NCBI GenBank assembly: GCA_945874145.1
Contig: CAMCFN010000010.1
Location: 1 to 64,000, forward strand
Reading direction: 5' to 3'
DNA from: Akkermansia muciniphila
GTDB lineage: Bacteria > Verrucomicrobiota > Verrucomicrobiia > Limisphaerales > SXTU01
Length of the DNA: 64,000 nt
Under the pieces are notes generated by a model, which did not search any database, had not been told where the DNA came from, and worked only from the letters and a program-made list of their open reading frames with translations. The translations under genes and the position numbers were made by a program. This document shows, in pieces, positions 33,014 to 41,534 of the stretch; the stretch's first letter is position 1, and each line of letters begins with the position of its first letter.

Positions 33014-35050
33014 CTACTCGTCATCCTTCGACACTTGGAACAGATCGCCCGCCTGGGTGAGCTGATCGCTGCTGCCGAGCAAGAGCAGTTTGTCCCCCGC
33101 ACGAATCTCCTCATCTGGACCGGGATTGACGTGGTTTTCGCCGTTGCGCTCGATGCCCACCACGCTGGCGCCGGTGCGGCTCCGCAGTTCCAGCTCGCGG
33201 ATCAGCTTGCCGACGACAGGTGAGTGCGGCTCCACCAACACCACGCGCAGTTGGGCATGGGAAAGCAGCCGGAAAAACTGCGTCGTGCTTTCCGGTCGCG
33301 TGGGGGGTGGCCGGTCGAAGGTCTCGATCAGGGCGACTTGCGCCTTGGAATGCCATTTCACAAACGCCCGCCACCACCCCCACATCACCAGCGCAACGAT
33401 GACCACCAGCACCATCAGCACCTCTCGCGGCGGGAGCAGCGGCGCGCTCAATGCCAGCACCAGCAAAGCCAGTGCCACGGCCCCCGCCAGAGGAATGGCT
33501 TGGGCGATGACGGCCCGGATGCTGGCCGTGCTTTCTCCGGCCGCCGCCGGCCGCACACTCACCTCGGCCAGCAGCAGCCCCAGCGCCTGAAGCTTGCGGA
33601 AGGTGGCAATGAGCAGCGGCAAGGCCAGCACGGTCGCCGCCAGCCATAAGATGGCGTGCAGGCCGATTTCCCCGCCGGGCAGGCCCGGCAGCCAGGCCGG
33701 CCGGCGCTGAGCGAGGAACGCCGCCACGATATAAATGGCGGCCGTCAGCGCGAGGTTGAGCCCCATCTGCCAAAACCACTTGCGCACCATACGACCCACA
33801 AATCCTGAGCGGCGTCCCTCGCGCAGCCGGCCCAGCCATTCGGTGTAGAGCTCCAGATAATTGGTGAGCGCGCGGGGCGCGTGCCGGCTCCACCATGCGA
33901 CCAGATCGTCCGACCGGCGCAACCGTATGGGCGTGGCGAACGCGGTGAGCACGGAGACGGCCACCGCGATGGGATAAAGAAAGTCGCTCGTGACCTTGAG
34001 CTGCAACCCTAGCGCGGCGATGATGAAGGAGAACTCGCCAATCTGCCCCAGGCCGTTGCCCACGCGCATCGAGGTCCAGGTGCTATTCCCGGCGATGAAC
34101 GTGCCAAACGCGCAGGCCACCGACTTGCCGAGCACCACCGCCAGCGTCACGACCAAAATTGGCAACCAATGCCTCGCCAGCATCTGGGGATCGATCAGCA
34201 GGCCGATGGCGACGAAAAAGACCGCGCAAAACAAATCGCGCAGGGCACTTGTGAGAATCTCAATCCGGCCAATCTCCCGCGCTTCTGCCACCACGGCCCC
34301 GATGATGAACGCCCCCAGCGCCACACTGTAGCCGAGCTTCAGCGCCAGCAAGGACACGCCAAAACAAAGCCCCAGCACGGTCACCAGCAGCACCTCGTTG
34401 CTGCGAAACTTCGCCACCCAGCCAATCAGCTTTGGCACCGCCAGCAGCCCCAGCACCACGGCCACCACCAGAAAAATCGCCAGCCGCCCCAGCGTGTCCG
34501 CCACCTGCCCGGCCTGCAGTCCCCCAGTCATGGCGATGCCGGAGAGCAGCGCCAGCAGCACGATGGCCAAGATGTCCTCTACAATCAAAATCCCGAAGAT
34601 GAGCTGGGCAAACGGCTCCTTCTGCTGCCCGCTTTCCTGCAAGGCCTTCACGATGATGGTGGTCGAGGAAATCGAGATCATCGCCCCCAGAAAAAGCGAG
34701 TCCATCCGTGACCAGCCAAACCACTGACCAATCTGGTAGCCCACGAGGATCATCAGCACGATTTCCAGCGGGGCGGCAATCAGCGCCGTCAAGCCGACCT
34801 TGCGCAGCCGCCGGAAGCTGAACTCCAGCCCGAGCGAAAACATGAGGAAAACGATGCCCAGCTCGGACAGCGTCTTGATCGTGCCTTGATCCGAAACCAG
34901 CGGCCGGGGCAGCAGGTGCGGCCCGATCAGCACTCCCGCGAGAATGTAGCCCAGCACGACCGGCAGCCGGAGCTGGTGGAACAGCACCGTCACCAGTCCC
35001 GCCGCCATCAACACGATGGCCAGATCTTGAAGGAAGGTCGCGCTGTGCAT
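33014..35050 (-). CDS. Cation:proton antiporter, KefB/CPA2 type
   Basis: The 678-residue protein has an N-terminal Na/H-exchanger core of about 12 helices (LPVVLGYILAGVLIGPHLLP, ELGIVFLMFSLGLEFS, ISISSTTIIVKAL, GNGLGQIGEFSFIIAALGL). A second, less typical membrane block at about 430-575 follows. The end is a TrkA-C (RCK_C) domain (VVGKLIRELELRSRTGASVVGIERNG, EIRAGDKLLLLGSS). It exchanges monovalent cations for protons. There is no TrkA-N NAD-binding domain, unlike E. coli KefB/KefC. The ATG at 35050 is used. Confidence 0.9.
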   Translation of the reverse strand: MHSATFLQDLAIVLMAAGLVTVLFHQLRLPVVLGYILAGVLIGPHLLPRPLVSDQGTIKTLSELGIVFLMFSLGLEFSFRRLRKVGLTALIAAPLEIVLMILVGYQIGQWFGWSRMDSLFLGAMISISSTTIIVKALQESGQQKEPFAQLIFGILIVEDILAIVLLALLSGIAMTGGLQAGQVADTLGRLAIFLVVAVVLGLLAVPKLIGWVAKFRSNEVLLVTVLGLCFGVSLLALKLGYSVALGAFIIGAVVAEAREIGRIEILTSALRDLFCAVFFVAIGLLIDPQMLARHWLPILVVTLAVVLGKSVACAFGTFIAGNSTWTSMRVGNGLGQIGEFSFIIAALGLQLKVTSDFLYPIAVAVSVLTAFATPIRLRRSDDLVAWWSRHAPRALTNYLELYTEWLGRLREGRRSGFVGRMVRKWFWQMGLNLALTAAIYIVAAFLAQRRPAWLPGLPGGEIGLHAILWLAATVLALPLLIATFRKLQALGLLLAEVSVRPAAAGESTASIRAVIAQAIPLAGAVALALLVLALSAPLLPPREVLMVLVVIVALVMWGWWRAFVKWHSKAQVALIETFDRPPPTRPESTTQFFRLLSHAQLRVVLVEPHSPVVGKLIRELELRSRTGASVVGIERNGENHVNPGPDEEIRAGDKLLLLGSSDQLTQAGDLFQVSKDDE

Positions 35051-35180
35051 GGTCCCGTGGTAATCGCGCCGGCCGGCAGCACCGCCCCCGGCTGACACCC
35101 AGCTTCTCTACGGCCGCCCTCGGCGCGTGGCAAGTTTCCTCCCTCCGCCGGCCGGCAAGCTCCGCTCGGCGGGTTGCCGG

Positions 35181-35744
35181 TTAGAACTGCACCTTCGGCG
35201 CGTCCTTCTCCGCTAGCGGCGTCTCGAAGAATGGCTCTTCCTTGAAGCCCAGCATTCCGGCAATAAGCACGGCCGGAAACGTTTGGATGCCGGTGTTCAA
35301 TTTAGTCACCGCGTCATTGTAAGCCTGGCGGGCGAACGCAATGCGGTCCTCCGTGCCGGTCAGCTCGCCCTGAAGCGAGGTGAAGTTCGAGTTCGCCTTC
35401 AGATCCGGATACGCCTCCGAAACGACGAGCAGCCGCGCCAGAGCGGAGCTGACCTCGCCCTCCGCCTTGATCTTGTCTGCGGGCGTCGTCGCGCTGGTGG
35501 CCCGGGCGCGGGCGGCGATGACGCGTTCCAAGGTCTCGGACTCGTGCTTGGCGTAGCCTTTGACCGTCGCGACGAGGTTGGGGATTAGATCGTGGCGGCG
35601 CTTGAGCTGCACATCGATCTGCGCCCACGCGTTCTTCACCGCCTGCCGCAGGCCGACGAGGCCGTTGTAGATGCCGACGCCCCACAGGCCGACGACGACG
35701 AGCATCGCAACCACCACCCCGAGGAAGATCAGAAACGGAATCAT
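35181..35744 (-). CDS. lemA: LemA-family membrane protein
   Basis: The 187-residue protein has one N-terminal transmembrane helix (residues about 4-26) and the four-helix LemA body: YNGLVGLRQAVKNAWAQIDVQLKRRHDLIPNL, VVSEAYPDLKANSNFTSLQGELTGTEDRIAFARQAYNDAV and a C-terminal LGFKEEPFFE. LemA proteins are widespread and of uncertain function, often near M48 proteases; none is adjacent here. Confidence 0.92.
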   Translation of the reverse strand: MIPFLIFLGVVVAMLVVVGLWGVGIYNGLVGLRQAVKNAWAQIDVQLKRRHDLIPNLVATVKGYAKHESETLERVIAARARATSATTPADKIKAEGEVSSALARLLVVSEAYPDLKANSNFTSLQGELTGTEDRIAFARQAYNDAVTKLNTGIQTFPAVLIAGMLGFKEEPFFETPLAEKDAPKVQF

Positions 35745-35830
35745 GGCGCGACCCTAGCAGCCGCAGGCACCTTGGCAATGGCGCGGAAGCTACAAGCCCG
35801 CGCGGAGATTGTAGCCTGGTCAAACTTTCT

Positions 35831-35853
35831 GCCGGCGGCGGCAAGCCGCCGGC
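35831..35853. repeat. Short hairpin of the GCCGGCGGC family
   Basis: GCCGGCGGC (35831-35839) and GCCGCCGGC (35845-35853) pair perfectly around GGCAA, between the lemA and ubiE genes. The arms share the core of the element at 4806-4901 inside the luxE-like gene. No T-run follows, so it is not a clear terminator. Confidence 0.5.
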
Positions 35854-35875
35854 ACAGACGCGACGGTGTGTCGCC

Positions 35876-36604
35876 TTACCGAGTCGGGGGCTTCTCCGCC
35901 ACGTTGATACTCATCACGCCACCGAGGAAGTTCACGATGTGCGCATCCGCCGCGCCGAGGGTGCGCAGTTGCTCGTCCACGCCGCGTTGCGCGGGATAGT
36001 GCTGAAGTGATTCGAGGATGTAGGCGTAGGCTTCCGCATTCTTGCAAAAAAGCCGACCAAACACCGGAACCGCGAACCGCAAATAGGCGAAGTAAGCCAT
36101 GCGCCAAGTCGCGTTGTCCGGCTTGCCGAAATCCAGCACCAGGAGTCGCCCGCCCGGCTTGAGCACGCGCCACATCTCGCGCAAACCCGCCGCCACATTC
36201 GCGAGATTTCGAAGCCCATAGCTGATGGTCACTACCTCAAAGTGCTCGTCGGGAAACGGCAGGTGCAAAGCGTCGCCTTGGAGGAACACCGGGCGCGCAG
36301 GCGCGCCAACTTTTGCCTTCCGCGCCGCCGCAACCGCGAGCATCGGCGCGCTGAAATCCACCCCCGTGGTGCGTGCGCCGGCGGCGGCCAGGGCAAAGGC
36401 CACGTCTCCCGTGCCACAACACAAATCCAGTGCCGTGTCACCCGGCTGGACGGCCGCGAACTGGAGCAGCCGACGCTTCCACCAGCGATGCAGGCCGAAG
36501 CTTTGCAGGTCGTTGATGAGATCGTAGCGCGGTGCAATCGCAGCGAAGAGGTCGTTGACCCGCTCCGCGCGCTGCTCGCCCGCCTCATAAAACCGGTTGC
36601 CCAT
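35876..36604 (-). CDS. ubiE: Demethylmenaquinone/ubiquinone methyltransferase
   Basis: A 242-residue UbiE/MenG protein. The family signature is visible at VNDLFAAIAPRYDLINDLQSFGLHRWWKRRLL, the SAM-binding loop at ALDLCCGTGDVAFALAAAG, and the C-terminal motif VTISYGLRNLANVAAGLREMWRVLKPGGRLLVLDFGKP. It methylates the quinone ring in the last steps of menaquinone (most likely here) or ubiquinone synthesis. Length and start are typical. Confidence 0.94.
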   Translation of the reverse strand: MGNRFYEAGEQRAERVNDLFAAIAPRYDLINDLQSFGLHRWWKRRLLQFAAVQPGDTALDLCCGTGDVAFALAAAGARTTGVDFSAPMLAVAAARKAKVGAPARPVFLQGDALHLPFPDEHFEVVTISYGLRNLANVAAGLREMWRVLKPGGRLLVLDFGKPDNATWRMAYFAYLRFAVPVFGRLFCKNAEAYAYILESLQHYPAQRGVDEQLRTLGAADAHIVNFLGGVMSINVAEKPPTR

Positions 36605-36695
36605 TGGCCTTGAGGCTAGCCGTGGAAGCGCGGTGTCAGAAGCGGAAATTCACAACGGCTTGTGCGGGCCGGGGCGGCTCGCTAGGTTGCCCCTC

Positions 36696-37988
36696 ATGCA
36701 ATTCACTCAGCTACTCGCCGGCGGCTTGATCCTCGCCGCCAGCCTCAGCGCGTTTGCCCAGCGGCCCAACACCACGAACTACGACGAAAGCAAAGTCGGC
36801 AACCTCCCATTGCCCGACCCGCTGACCTGTGCGGATGGCTCCAAGGTCACGGACGCGAAGACGTGGCAGACAAAGCGACGCGCGGAGGTCTTCGGCCTGT
36901 TTCAGACGCATGTGTATGGCCGCAGCCCCGCGAAGCCGGCGAACCTAGTCTTTGAAGTCACCAAGACCGAGCCCAAGGCGCTCGGCGGCACAGCCACGCG
37001 CAAGGAGATCGCCATTTATCTCACGGGCAAGAAAGACGGCCCGCGTCTGGACCTGTTGGTGTTTGTGCCGAATGGCGTGAAAGGGCCAGTGCCCGCCTTC
37101 CTCGGCTGCAATTTCAACGGCAACCACGCCGTCCACGCCGACCCAACCATCACGTTGAATCCGCGCTGGATGCGCAACAGCCAGGACAAGCAGGGCGTCG
37201 TGAACAACCGCGCCACCGAGGCGTCGCGCGGTTCCGAGGCCAGCCGCTGGCAGGTGGAGATGGTCATCGCCAAGGGCTACGCGCTCGCCACCTACTACTA
37301 CGGCGACGTGGAGCCGGACCACGCCGAGGGCTGGAAGGACGGCCTGCGCGCCGCGATGTCGAAGGGCGGGGCGAGCACGCAGTTCGCACCCGATGCGTGG
37401 GGCGCGATTGGCGCGTGGGCGTGGGGCCTGAGCCGCGGGCTGGACTATTTGGAGAAGGACAAGGCGATTGACGCGAAGAAGGTGGCGGTAATCGGGCACT
37501 CGCGGCTGGGCAAGACTTCGCTCTGGGCGGGTGCGAGCGATGAACGGTTTGGCATGGTGATTTCCAACAACTCGGGCGAAGGCGGCGCGTCCATCTCGCG
37601 GCGCGACTTCGGCGAGACCATCGCGGTGCTGAACAAGAATTTTCCGCACTGGTTTTGCGGCAACTACAAGCAATACACCGGTCACCCGGAGAACCTCCCC
37701 GTGGACATGCACGAGCTGGCCGCACTGGCCGCACCGCGCCCACTCTATATCGCCAGCGCGCAGGAGGACACTTGGGCGGACCCGAAAGGGGAGTTCCTGG
37801 CGGGCAAGCTGGCCGAGCCAGTGTATGCGCTCTTCGGGAAGAAAGGCACCGGGGTCGCGGAATGGCCGGCGGTGAACCAGCCGGTGGGAGAGTCCATCGG
37901 CTACCACGTCCGGAGTGGCAAGCACGACGTGACCGCCTATGATTGGGAGCAATACCTCCGCTTCGCCGACAAACACTTCAAGCGGTAG
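36696..37988 (+). CDS. Secreted CE15-like (glucuronoyl) esterase
   Basis: The 430-residue product has a signal peptide (residues 1-21, ending SAFA) and an alpha/beta hydrolase of the CE15 type. The nucleophile Ser269 lies in VAVIGHSRLGKTSLW, the family's GxSRxGK motif. The conserved oxyanion/acid segment is NNSGEGGASISRRDFGE and the catalytic histidine is probably in SGKHDVTAYDWEQYLRFADKHF. CE15 enzymes cut ester links between glucuronoxylan and lignin, suggesting plant-matter use. The upstream codons in the frame (from 36597) are atypical, so ATG 36696 is chosen. Confidence 0.88.
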   Translation: MQFTQLLAGGLILAASLSAFAQRPNTTNYDESKVGNLPLPDPLTCADGSKVTDAKTWQTKRRAEVFGLFQTHVYGRSPAKPANLVFEVTKTEPKALGGTATRKEIAIYLTGKKDGPRLDLLVFVPNGVKGPVPAFLGCNFNGNHAVHADPTITLNPRWMRNSQDKQGVVNNRATEASRGSEASRWQVEMVIAKGYALATYYYGDVEPDHAEGWKDGLRAAMSKGGASTQFAPDAWGAIGAWAWGLSRGLDYLEKDKAIDAKKVAVIGHSRLGKTSLWAGASDERFGMVISNNSGEGGASISRRDFGETIAVLNKNFPHWFCGNYKQYTGHPENLPVDMHELAALAAPRPLYIASAQEDTWADPKGEFLAGKLAEPVYALFGKKGTGVAEWPAVNQPVGESIGYHVRSGKHDVTAYDWEQYLRFADKHFKR

Positions 37989-38006
37989 CCGCCGCGCGCC
38001 ACGCCG

Positions 38007-38423
38007 TCAGGCGCAACCGCAGCCGTGGTCAGAGCAGCAACTGCCGTCGTTCATGTCCTCGACGGTCGGCACGCGGCCGAGTTCGAAAGTCTTCTGAACG
38101 TGCTTGAGGATGGAATCCTGCATCCGGGAAACTTCCTGCTGCGCGGTCATGAACTCGGTGGCGACGGGGTTGCCCATGAAGCTGTCGCGCAAGGCCTCGA
38201 AGCGGCCGATCTCCTCCTCGGAGATTTGCACGCCGTGCTGCTGCTTCTGCTGGAGTAGCGCACCGGAGTCATTGAGCATCTGGTATTCATACTTCGCCTT
38301 CTCATCGACCATGAAGGCGTCAATGCGCCGGCGGAGGTCGGTGAAGTCGGGGCGGTCTAGGATAGACTGGCACAGCTCGCGAATTTTCGCGTCCAGAACA
38401 GGGCTTTCAACGGCGGTTTGCAT
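38007..38423 (-). CDS. YlbF-family protein with Cys-rich tail
   Basis: A 138-residue helical protein of the YlbF/YmcA (DUF964) family, seen in DAKIRELCQSILDRPDFTDLRRRIDAFM and FEALRDSFMGNPVATEFMTAQQEVSRMQ. In Bacillus YlbF forms a complex that acts on RNase Y; here that role is only inferred. The C-terminal end SCCSDHGCGCA is cysteine-rich and could bind metal or an iron-sulfur cluster, as in Bacillus YlbF/YmcA. The ATG at 38423 is chosen because upstream codons overlap a repeat. Confidence 0.8.
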   Translation of the reverse strand: MQTAVESPVLDAKIRELCQSILDRPDFTDLRRRIDAFMVDEKAKYEYQMLNDSGALLQQKQQHGVQISEEEIGRFEALRDSFMGNPVATEFMTAQQEVSRMQDSILKHVQKTFELGRVPTVEDMNDGSCCSDHGCGCA

Positions 38424-38542
38424 AGCTTGATGGTTTGGCCCGCGACGCTCACGACGCAACGGACGCGGCAAAAGGTAGCAGTGGAAAAGAAGTGGGCGAG
38501 AATTCTTTTCCGAGCCGATTGACTGCCGCAAAGACACCGGGC

Positions 38543-38641
38543 CGAGGCGCGGCGTTTACGCCGCTTCGCCATCCGAACCTCCACCGCCCTTCGTTTCGTC
38601 CTTGTCTGCTAAAACGTTCGAGCGGCCTGAAGGCCGTGCCC
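38543..38641. repeat. REPIN-like pair, locus 2
   Basis: CGAGGCGCGGCGTTTACGCC... (38543-38568) and GTTCGAGCGGCCTGAAGGCC... (38616-38641) are inverted relatives of the pair at 23483-23578. They lie in the 297-bp divergent gap between the ylbF-like and lipoprotein genes. Confidence 0.55.
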
Positions 38642-38647
38642 CGGGTC

Positions 38648-38677
38648 AAAACGCACCCTCGCGACTGAGGGCGTTTT
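38648..38677. terminator. Bidirectional hairpin in a divergent intergenic region
   Basis: AAAACGCACCCTC (38648-38660) pairs with GAGGGCGTTTT (38667-38677) with one bulged A, giving A-rich and T-rich flanks like a bidirectional terminator. Both flanking genes point away from it, so there is no obvious transcript for it to end; it may belong to a lost gene or to the adjacent repeat pair. Confidence 0.4.
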
Positions 38678-38720
38678 CTTGCCCGTTGACGACGGGGCTG
38701 GGACGGGTGTTACTCAGCCC

Positions 38721-39095
38721 ATGCACTGGTTACCGACCTGTCTTCTCGCCAGCCTGCTCGGCGTCGGCTGCACCACTGCGCCGGACGCTCGCAAAGCCAC
38801 GCCACCAAAGAAAGGGGATCCGAAGACCGGCAAGACCGCCCCGCCCGCCGCCCCGGAGATCTCCCCCGTGAACGCCTTGTCCGGCCGGGTGATGCTGGTG
38901 AATGGCCCGCTCAAATACATCGTGGCGGAAGGCACGCTCGGCCGGTTGCCGGCGGCGGAGCAGATGCTCCATGCCTATCGCGACGGCCAGCGGGTGGGCG
39001 AAGTCCGCGTGTCTCAGCAGGCGCGCGGTGCCAATTTCACGGCGGACATCGTGCAAGGCGAGCTGCGCGTCGGTGACACTTTGCGCAGCGACTAA
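38721..39095 (+). CDS. Small putative lipoprotein, unknown function
   Basis: A 124-residue protein with a lipoprotein signal (LASLLGVGC, Cys17), then a Pro/Lys/Ala-rich linker (about 20-48) and a small beta domain of about 70 residues (LSGRVMLVNGPLKYIVAEG, DGQRVGEVRVSQQARGANFTADIVQGELRVGDTLR). The C-terminal domain looks like a short SH3-like or OB-like module; I do not assign a family. ATG 38721 directly starts the signal. Confidence 0.65.
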   Translation: MHWLPTCLLASLLGVGCTTAPDARKATPPKKGDPKTGKTAPPAAPEISPVNALSGRVMLVNGPLKYIVAEGTLGRLPAAEQMLHAYRDGQRVGEVRVSQQARGANFTADIVQGELRVGDTLRSD

Positions 39096-39115
39096 CCCCG
39101 CGCATCCCGGGCGGT

Positions 39116-40144
39116 TCAAAGGTGTTCGCCGGCCAGCAGATCGCCTTCCTTGAGCACCAGGGGAAACGGCTCCAGCGGCATCGGCCGGTCATGGCCAAGG
39201 AACTCCTCGCAGACGCGGAAAAAATCATCGCGTGTGCCGACGCGGCGGATTTGGTGGAGAAACAACCCGTCGGCATCCACGCCGAGGCCGACGTAGTTCA
39301 AATACTTCTTCATCTTCTGCACCTGCGAAAACTCGCCAATCCCCGGGCTGCAAACGGCCTCGTAGAGCGCGCGGATGTAGCCCAGCACATCCACGCCACG
39401 CGGCAGAAAGAGCGGCTCGCCCGCCAAGTGCTGGCGGATCTGGGTGAAGAGCCAGGGGTTCCGGATCGCGCCCCGGCCAATCATCAGCCCGCGCGCGCCA
39501 GTGAACCGCAGCACTTCGGCGGCTTTTCCGGCGGAATGCACGTTGCCATTGGCCATCACGGGACAGGGCAGGTGCGTCACCGCGCGGGCGATGAAGTCAT
39601 AATGCACCTCGCTGCGATACATCTCCTTGACCGTGCGGGCGTGGACGGTGAGCAGGTCCAGCGAGTGCCGCGCGAAGATGGGCAGCAACTCGTCGAACAC
39701 GCGCGGATCGTCGAAGCCGATGCGGGTCTTGACCGTGAAGGGAATCGTCACCGCCTGTCGGAGCGCGCCCAAGATGGCGTCCACGCGCTTCGGCTCGCGC
39801 AGCAGGCCGCCACCGGCGCACTTGCGATAAACCACTGGTGCCGGGCAGCCGAGGTTCAAATCCACCGCGGCGATGGGCAGCGTTTGCAGAAATTTCGCCG
39901 TGCGGACGAGCGCGGGGATGTCGTTGCCAATCATCTGCGCCACGATGGGGCGGCCGGTGACGTTGGCGGTGATGGACTGGACGATCCACTTCTCCGGCGT
40001 CGAGACCGCGTGAACGCGCAGATACTCGGTCCAATACACATCCGGCCCACCGTAGCGGGCCATCAACGTCATGAACGCGAGGTCGGTCACGTCTTGCATC
40101 GGCGCGAGCGCGAGCAGCGGTCCGGCGATGGGGAAAACGTTCAT
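39116..40144 (-). CDS. dus: tRNA-dihydrouridine synthase
   Basis: The 342-residue flavoenzyme has the Dus TIM barrel: LALAPMQDVTDLAFM, the catalytic Cys100 in DLNLGCPAPVVYRKCAGGGLL, TVHARTVKEMYRSEVHYDFI, MANGNVHS and GARGLMIGRGAIRNPWLF. It reduces uridine in the D-loop of tRNA using FMN and NADPH. The insertion KCAGG in place of the usual K-AGA/G is mild. The ATG at 40144 is used; the ABC permease gene ends 55 bp upstream on the same strand. Confidence 0.92.
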   Translation of the reverse strand: MNVFPIAGPLLALAPMQDVTDLAFMTLMARYGGPDVYWTEYLRVHAVSTPEKWIVQSITANVTGRPIVAQMIGNDIPALVRTAKFLQTLPIAAVDLNLGCPAPVVYRKCAGGGLLREPKRVDAILGALRQAVTIPFTVKTRIGFDDPRVFDELLPIFARHSLDLLTVHARTVKEMYRSEVHYDFIARAVTHLPCPVMANGNVHSAGKAAEVLRFTGARGLMIGRGAIRNPWLFTQIRQHLAGEPLFLPRGVDVLGYIRALYEAVCSPGIGEFSQVQKMKKYLNYVGLGVDADGLFLHQIRRVGTRDDFFRVCEEFLGHDRPMPLEPFPLVLKEGDLLAGEHL

Positions 40145-40199
40145 GACCACGAAAGTCCAGGCAGTGCCGGGGACGAAGGGAACGAATACGGCGGCCCAA

Positions 40200-41333
40200 T
40201 CACGCCGCACGCGCCATGCGGCGACGCGTCCACCAGCCGTTGAACTGGTCAAGCACCACGGCGAGAATCACCGCGGCACCGATGATGATGCGGCTGTAAT
40301 TCTGGTCGATGCCGAGGATGACGATGCCGTTGTCGATCATCTTAATAATGAGCGCACCCAAGAGCGCGCCCAGCGCGGAGCCCCGGCCGCCGGAGAGGCT
40401 GGCCCCGCCCACCACCGCCGCTGCGATGACGTCGAGCTCGTAACCCTGACCGTCGCCGCTGGTCGCGCTACCGTAGTAGCCGATGGCCAGCAGGGCCGCA
40501 ACGCCCGCAGCGAGGCCGGAGTAGATGAACACCTTGAGCTTCACCAACTGCACGCGGATACCGCTGAACTGGGCGGCCAGCTCGTTGCCGCCCACGGCAT
40601 AAGCCTGTCGACCCGCGGCGAGGAAAGTAAGATAGAACGTGCCGCCAATCGTCACAGCCAGCAGCACGCCAAGCGGCACGAGGCTCAGACCATCCCCAGT
40701 TTCCCAGCGAATCATGTAGCGAAACGCTTCCGGAAAATCCCCAACCGACTGCCCGCCGGTCATGACAAACGCCTCGCCCCGGAAGATGGCCATCGTCCCC
40801 AGCGTGATGATGAAGGGATGCACTTTGAGTGCCGTCACCATCACGCCGTTGAGCACGCCGCACAGCGTCCCGACCGCCAGACAGGCCGTGATGCCGAGCA
40901 TCAGCGCCTCATGCGGCGGCGCACTGGTCAGGGCCCCGCCGGGACCAAACGCCCGGAAAACCATCGCGCCCACCACCGACGCCAAGGCGTAGATCGCGCC
41001 CACGCTCAAATCAATTTGCCCGGCGATGATCACCAGCGTCGCCCCCACCGCCATGATGCCGATGAAGCTCGTGTCCTTGGCCAGTTGGGTGAGGTTGGCC
41101 GCGTTGAGAAACTTGTTTTTCTCCTCGAAGACCGGCACCCGCTCACCCTTCTCCAAGGTGAAGACCCGCTCGCGTTCGCCTTGGGCGTTGACCTGAAGCT
41201 TGGGCACTTTGACCGTGCCGCCCAGCAGCGTCAGCACGGCTCCGAGCAGCAAGATGACGAGGAGCAGCCCTCCCTCCTGCATTCCAAAGATCGCCGAGCG
41301 GGCGCGAACAGTGATGCGTTTGGCAGTTTCCAT
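40200..41333 (-). CDS. Sugar-type ABC transporter permease (BPD_transp_2/RbsC family)
   Basis: A 377-residue permease with about 9-10 membrane helices and the RbsC-family signatures IIAGQIDLSVGAIYALASVVGA and AAAVVGGASLSGGRGSALGALLGALII. It would import a sugar or related solute with a binding protein and an ATPase, neither of which is encoded in the window. Between helix 1 and the next conserved segment there is a charged extracytoplasmic stretch (about residues 40-80) that is longer than usual for RbsC. The ATG at 41333 begins the real N-terminus. Confidence 0.85.
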   Translation of the reverse strand: METAKRITVRARSAIFGMQEGGLLLVILLLGAVLTLLGGTVKVPKLQVNAQGERERVFTLEKGERVPVFEEKNKFLNAANLTQLAKDTSFIGIMAVGATLVIIAGQIDLSVGAIYALASVVGAMVFRAFGPGGALTSAPPHEALMLGITACLAVGTLCGVLNGVMVTALKVHPFIITLGTMAIFRGEAFVMTGGQSVGDFPEAFRYMIRWETGDGLSLVPLGVLLAVTIGGTFYLTFLAAGRQAYAVGGNELAAQFSGIRVQLVKLKVFIYSGLAAGVAALLAIGYYGSATSGDGQGYELDVIAAAVVGGASLSGGRGSALGALLGALIIKMIDNGIVILGIDQNYSRIIIGAAVILAVVLDQFNGWWTRRRMARAA

Positions 41334-41534
41334 GATGCGGCGCAGGCTAACAGACGGTGCACCGTTCGCAACCTTGCAGGTTAGAGCTCGCCCGCCAACC
41401 AGGAGTCCAGCCTTTACCAACTCCCTGAATCCCGGCGGGATGACGCCCGTGCTGACGTTGCGTTTTTCGAAATCTGACCGCAGTGTTCAGTCAGTCCAAA
41501 ACTGACCTATCGCGCGTCGCCCAGCTTTCGCCGC

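Noticed and set aside
40071-41384. 437-codon plus-strand frame opposite the ABC permease
   Set aside because: The minus strand has a permease with intact family motifs; the plus frame has no recognisable domain.
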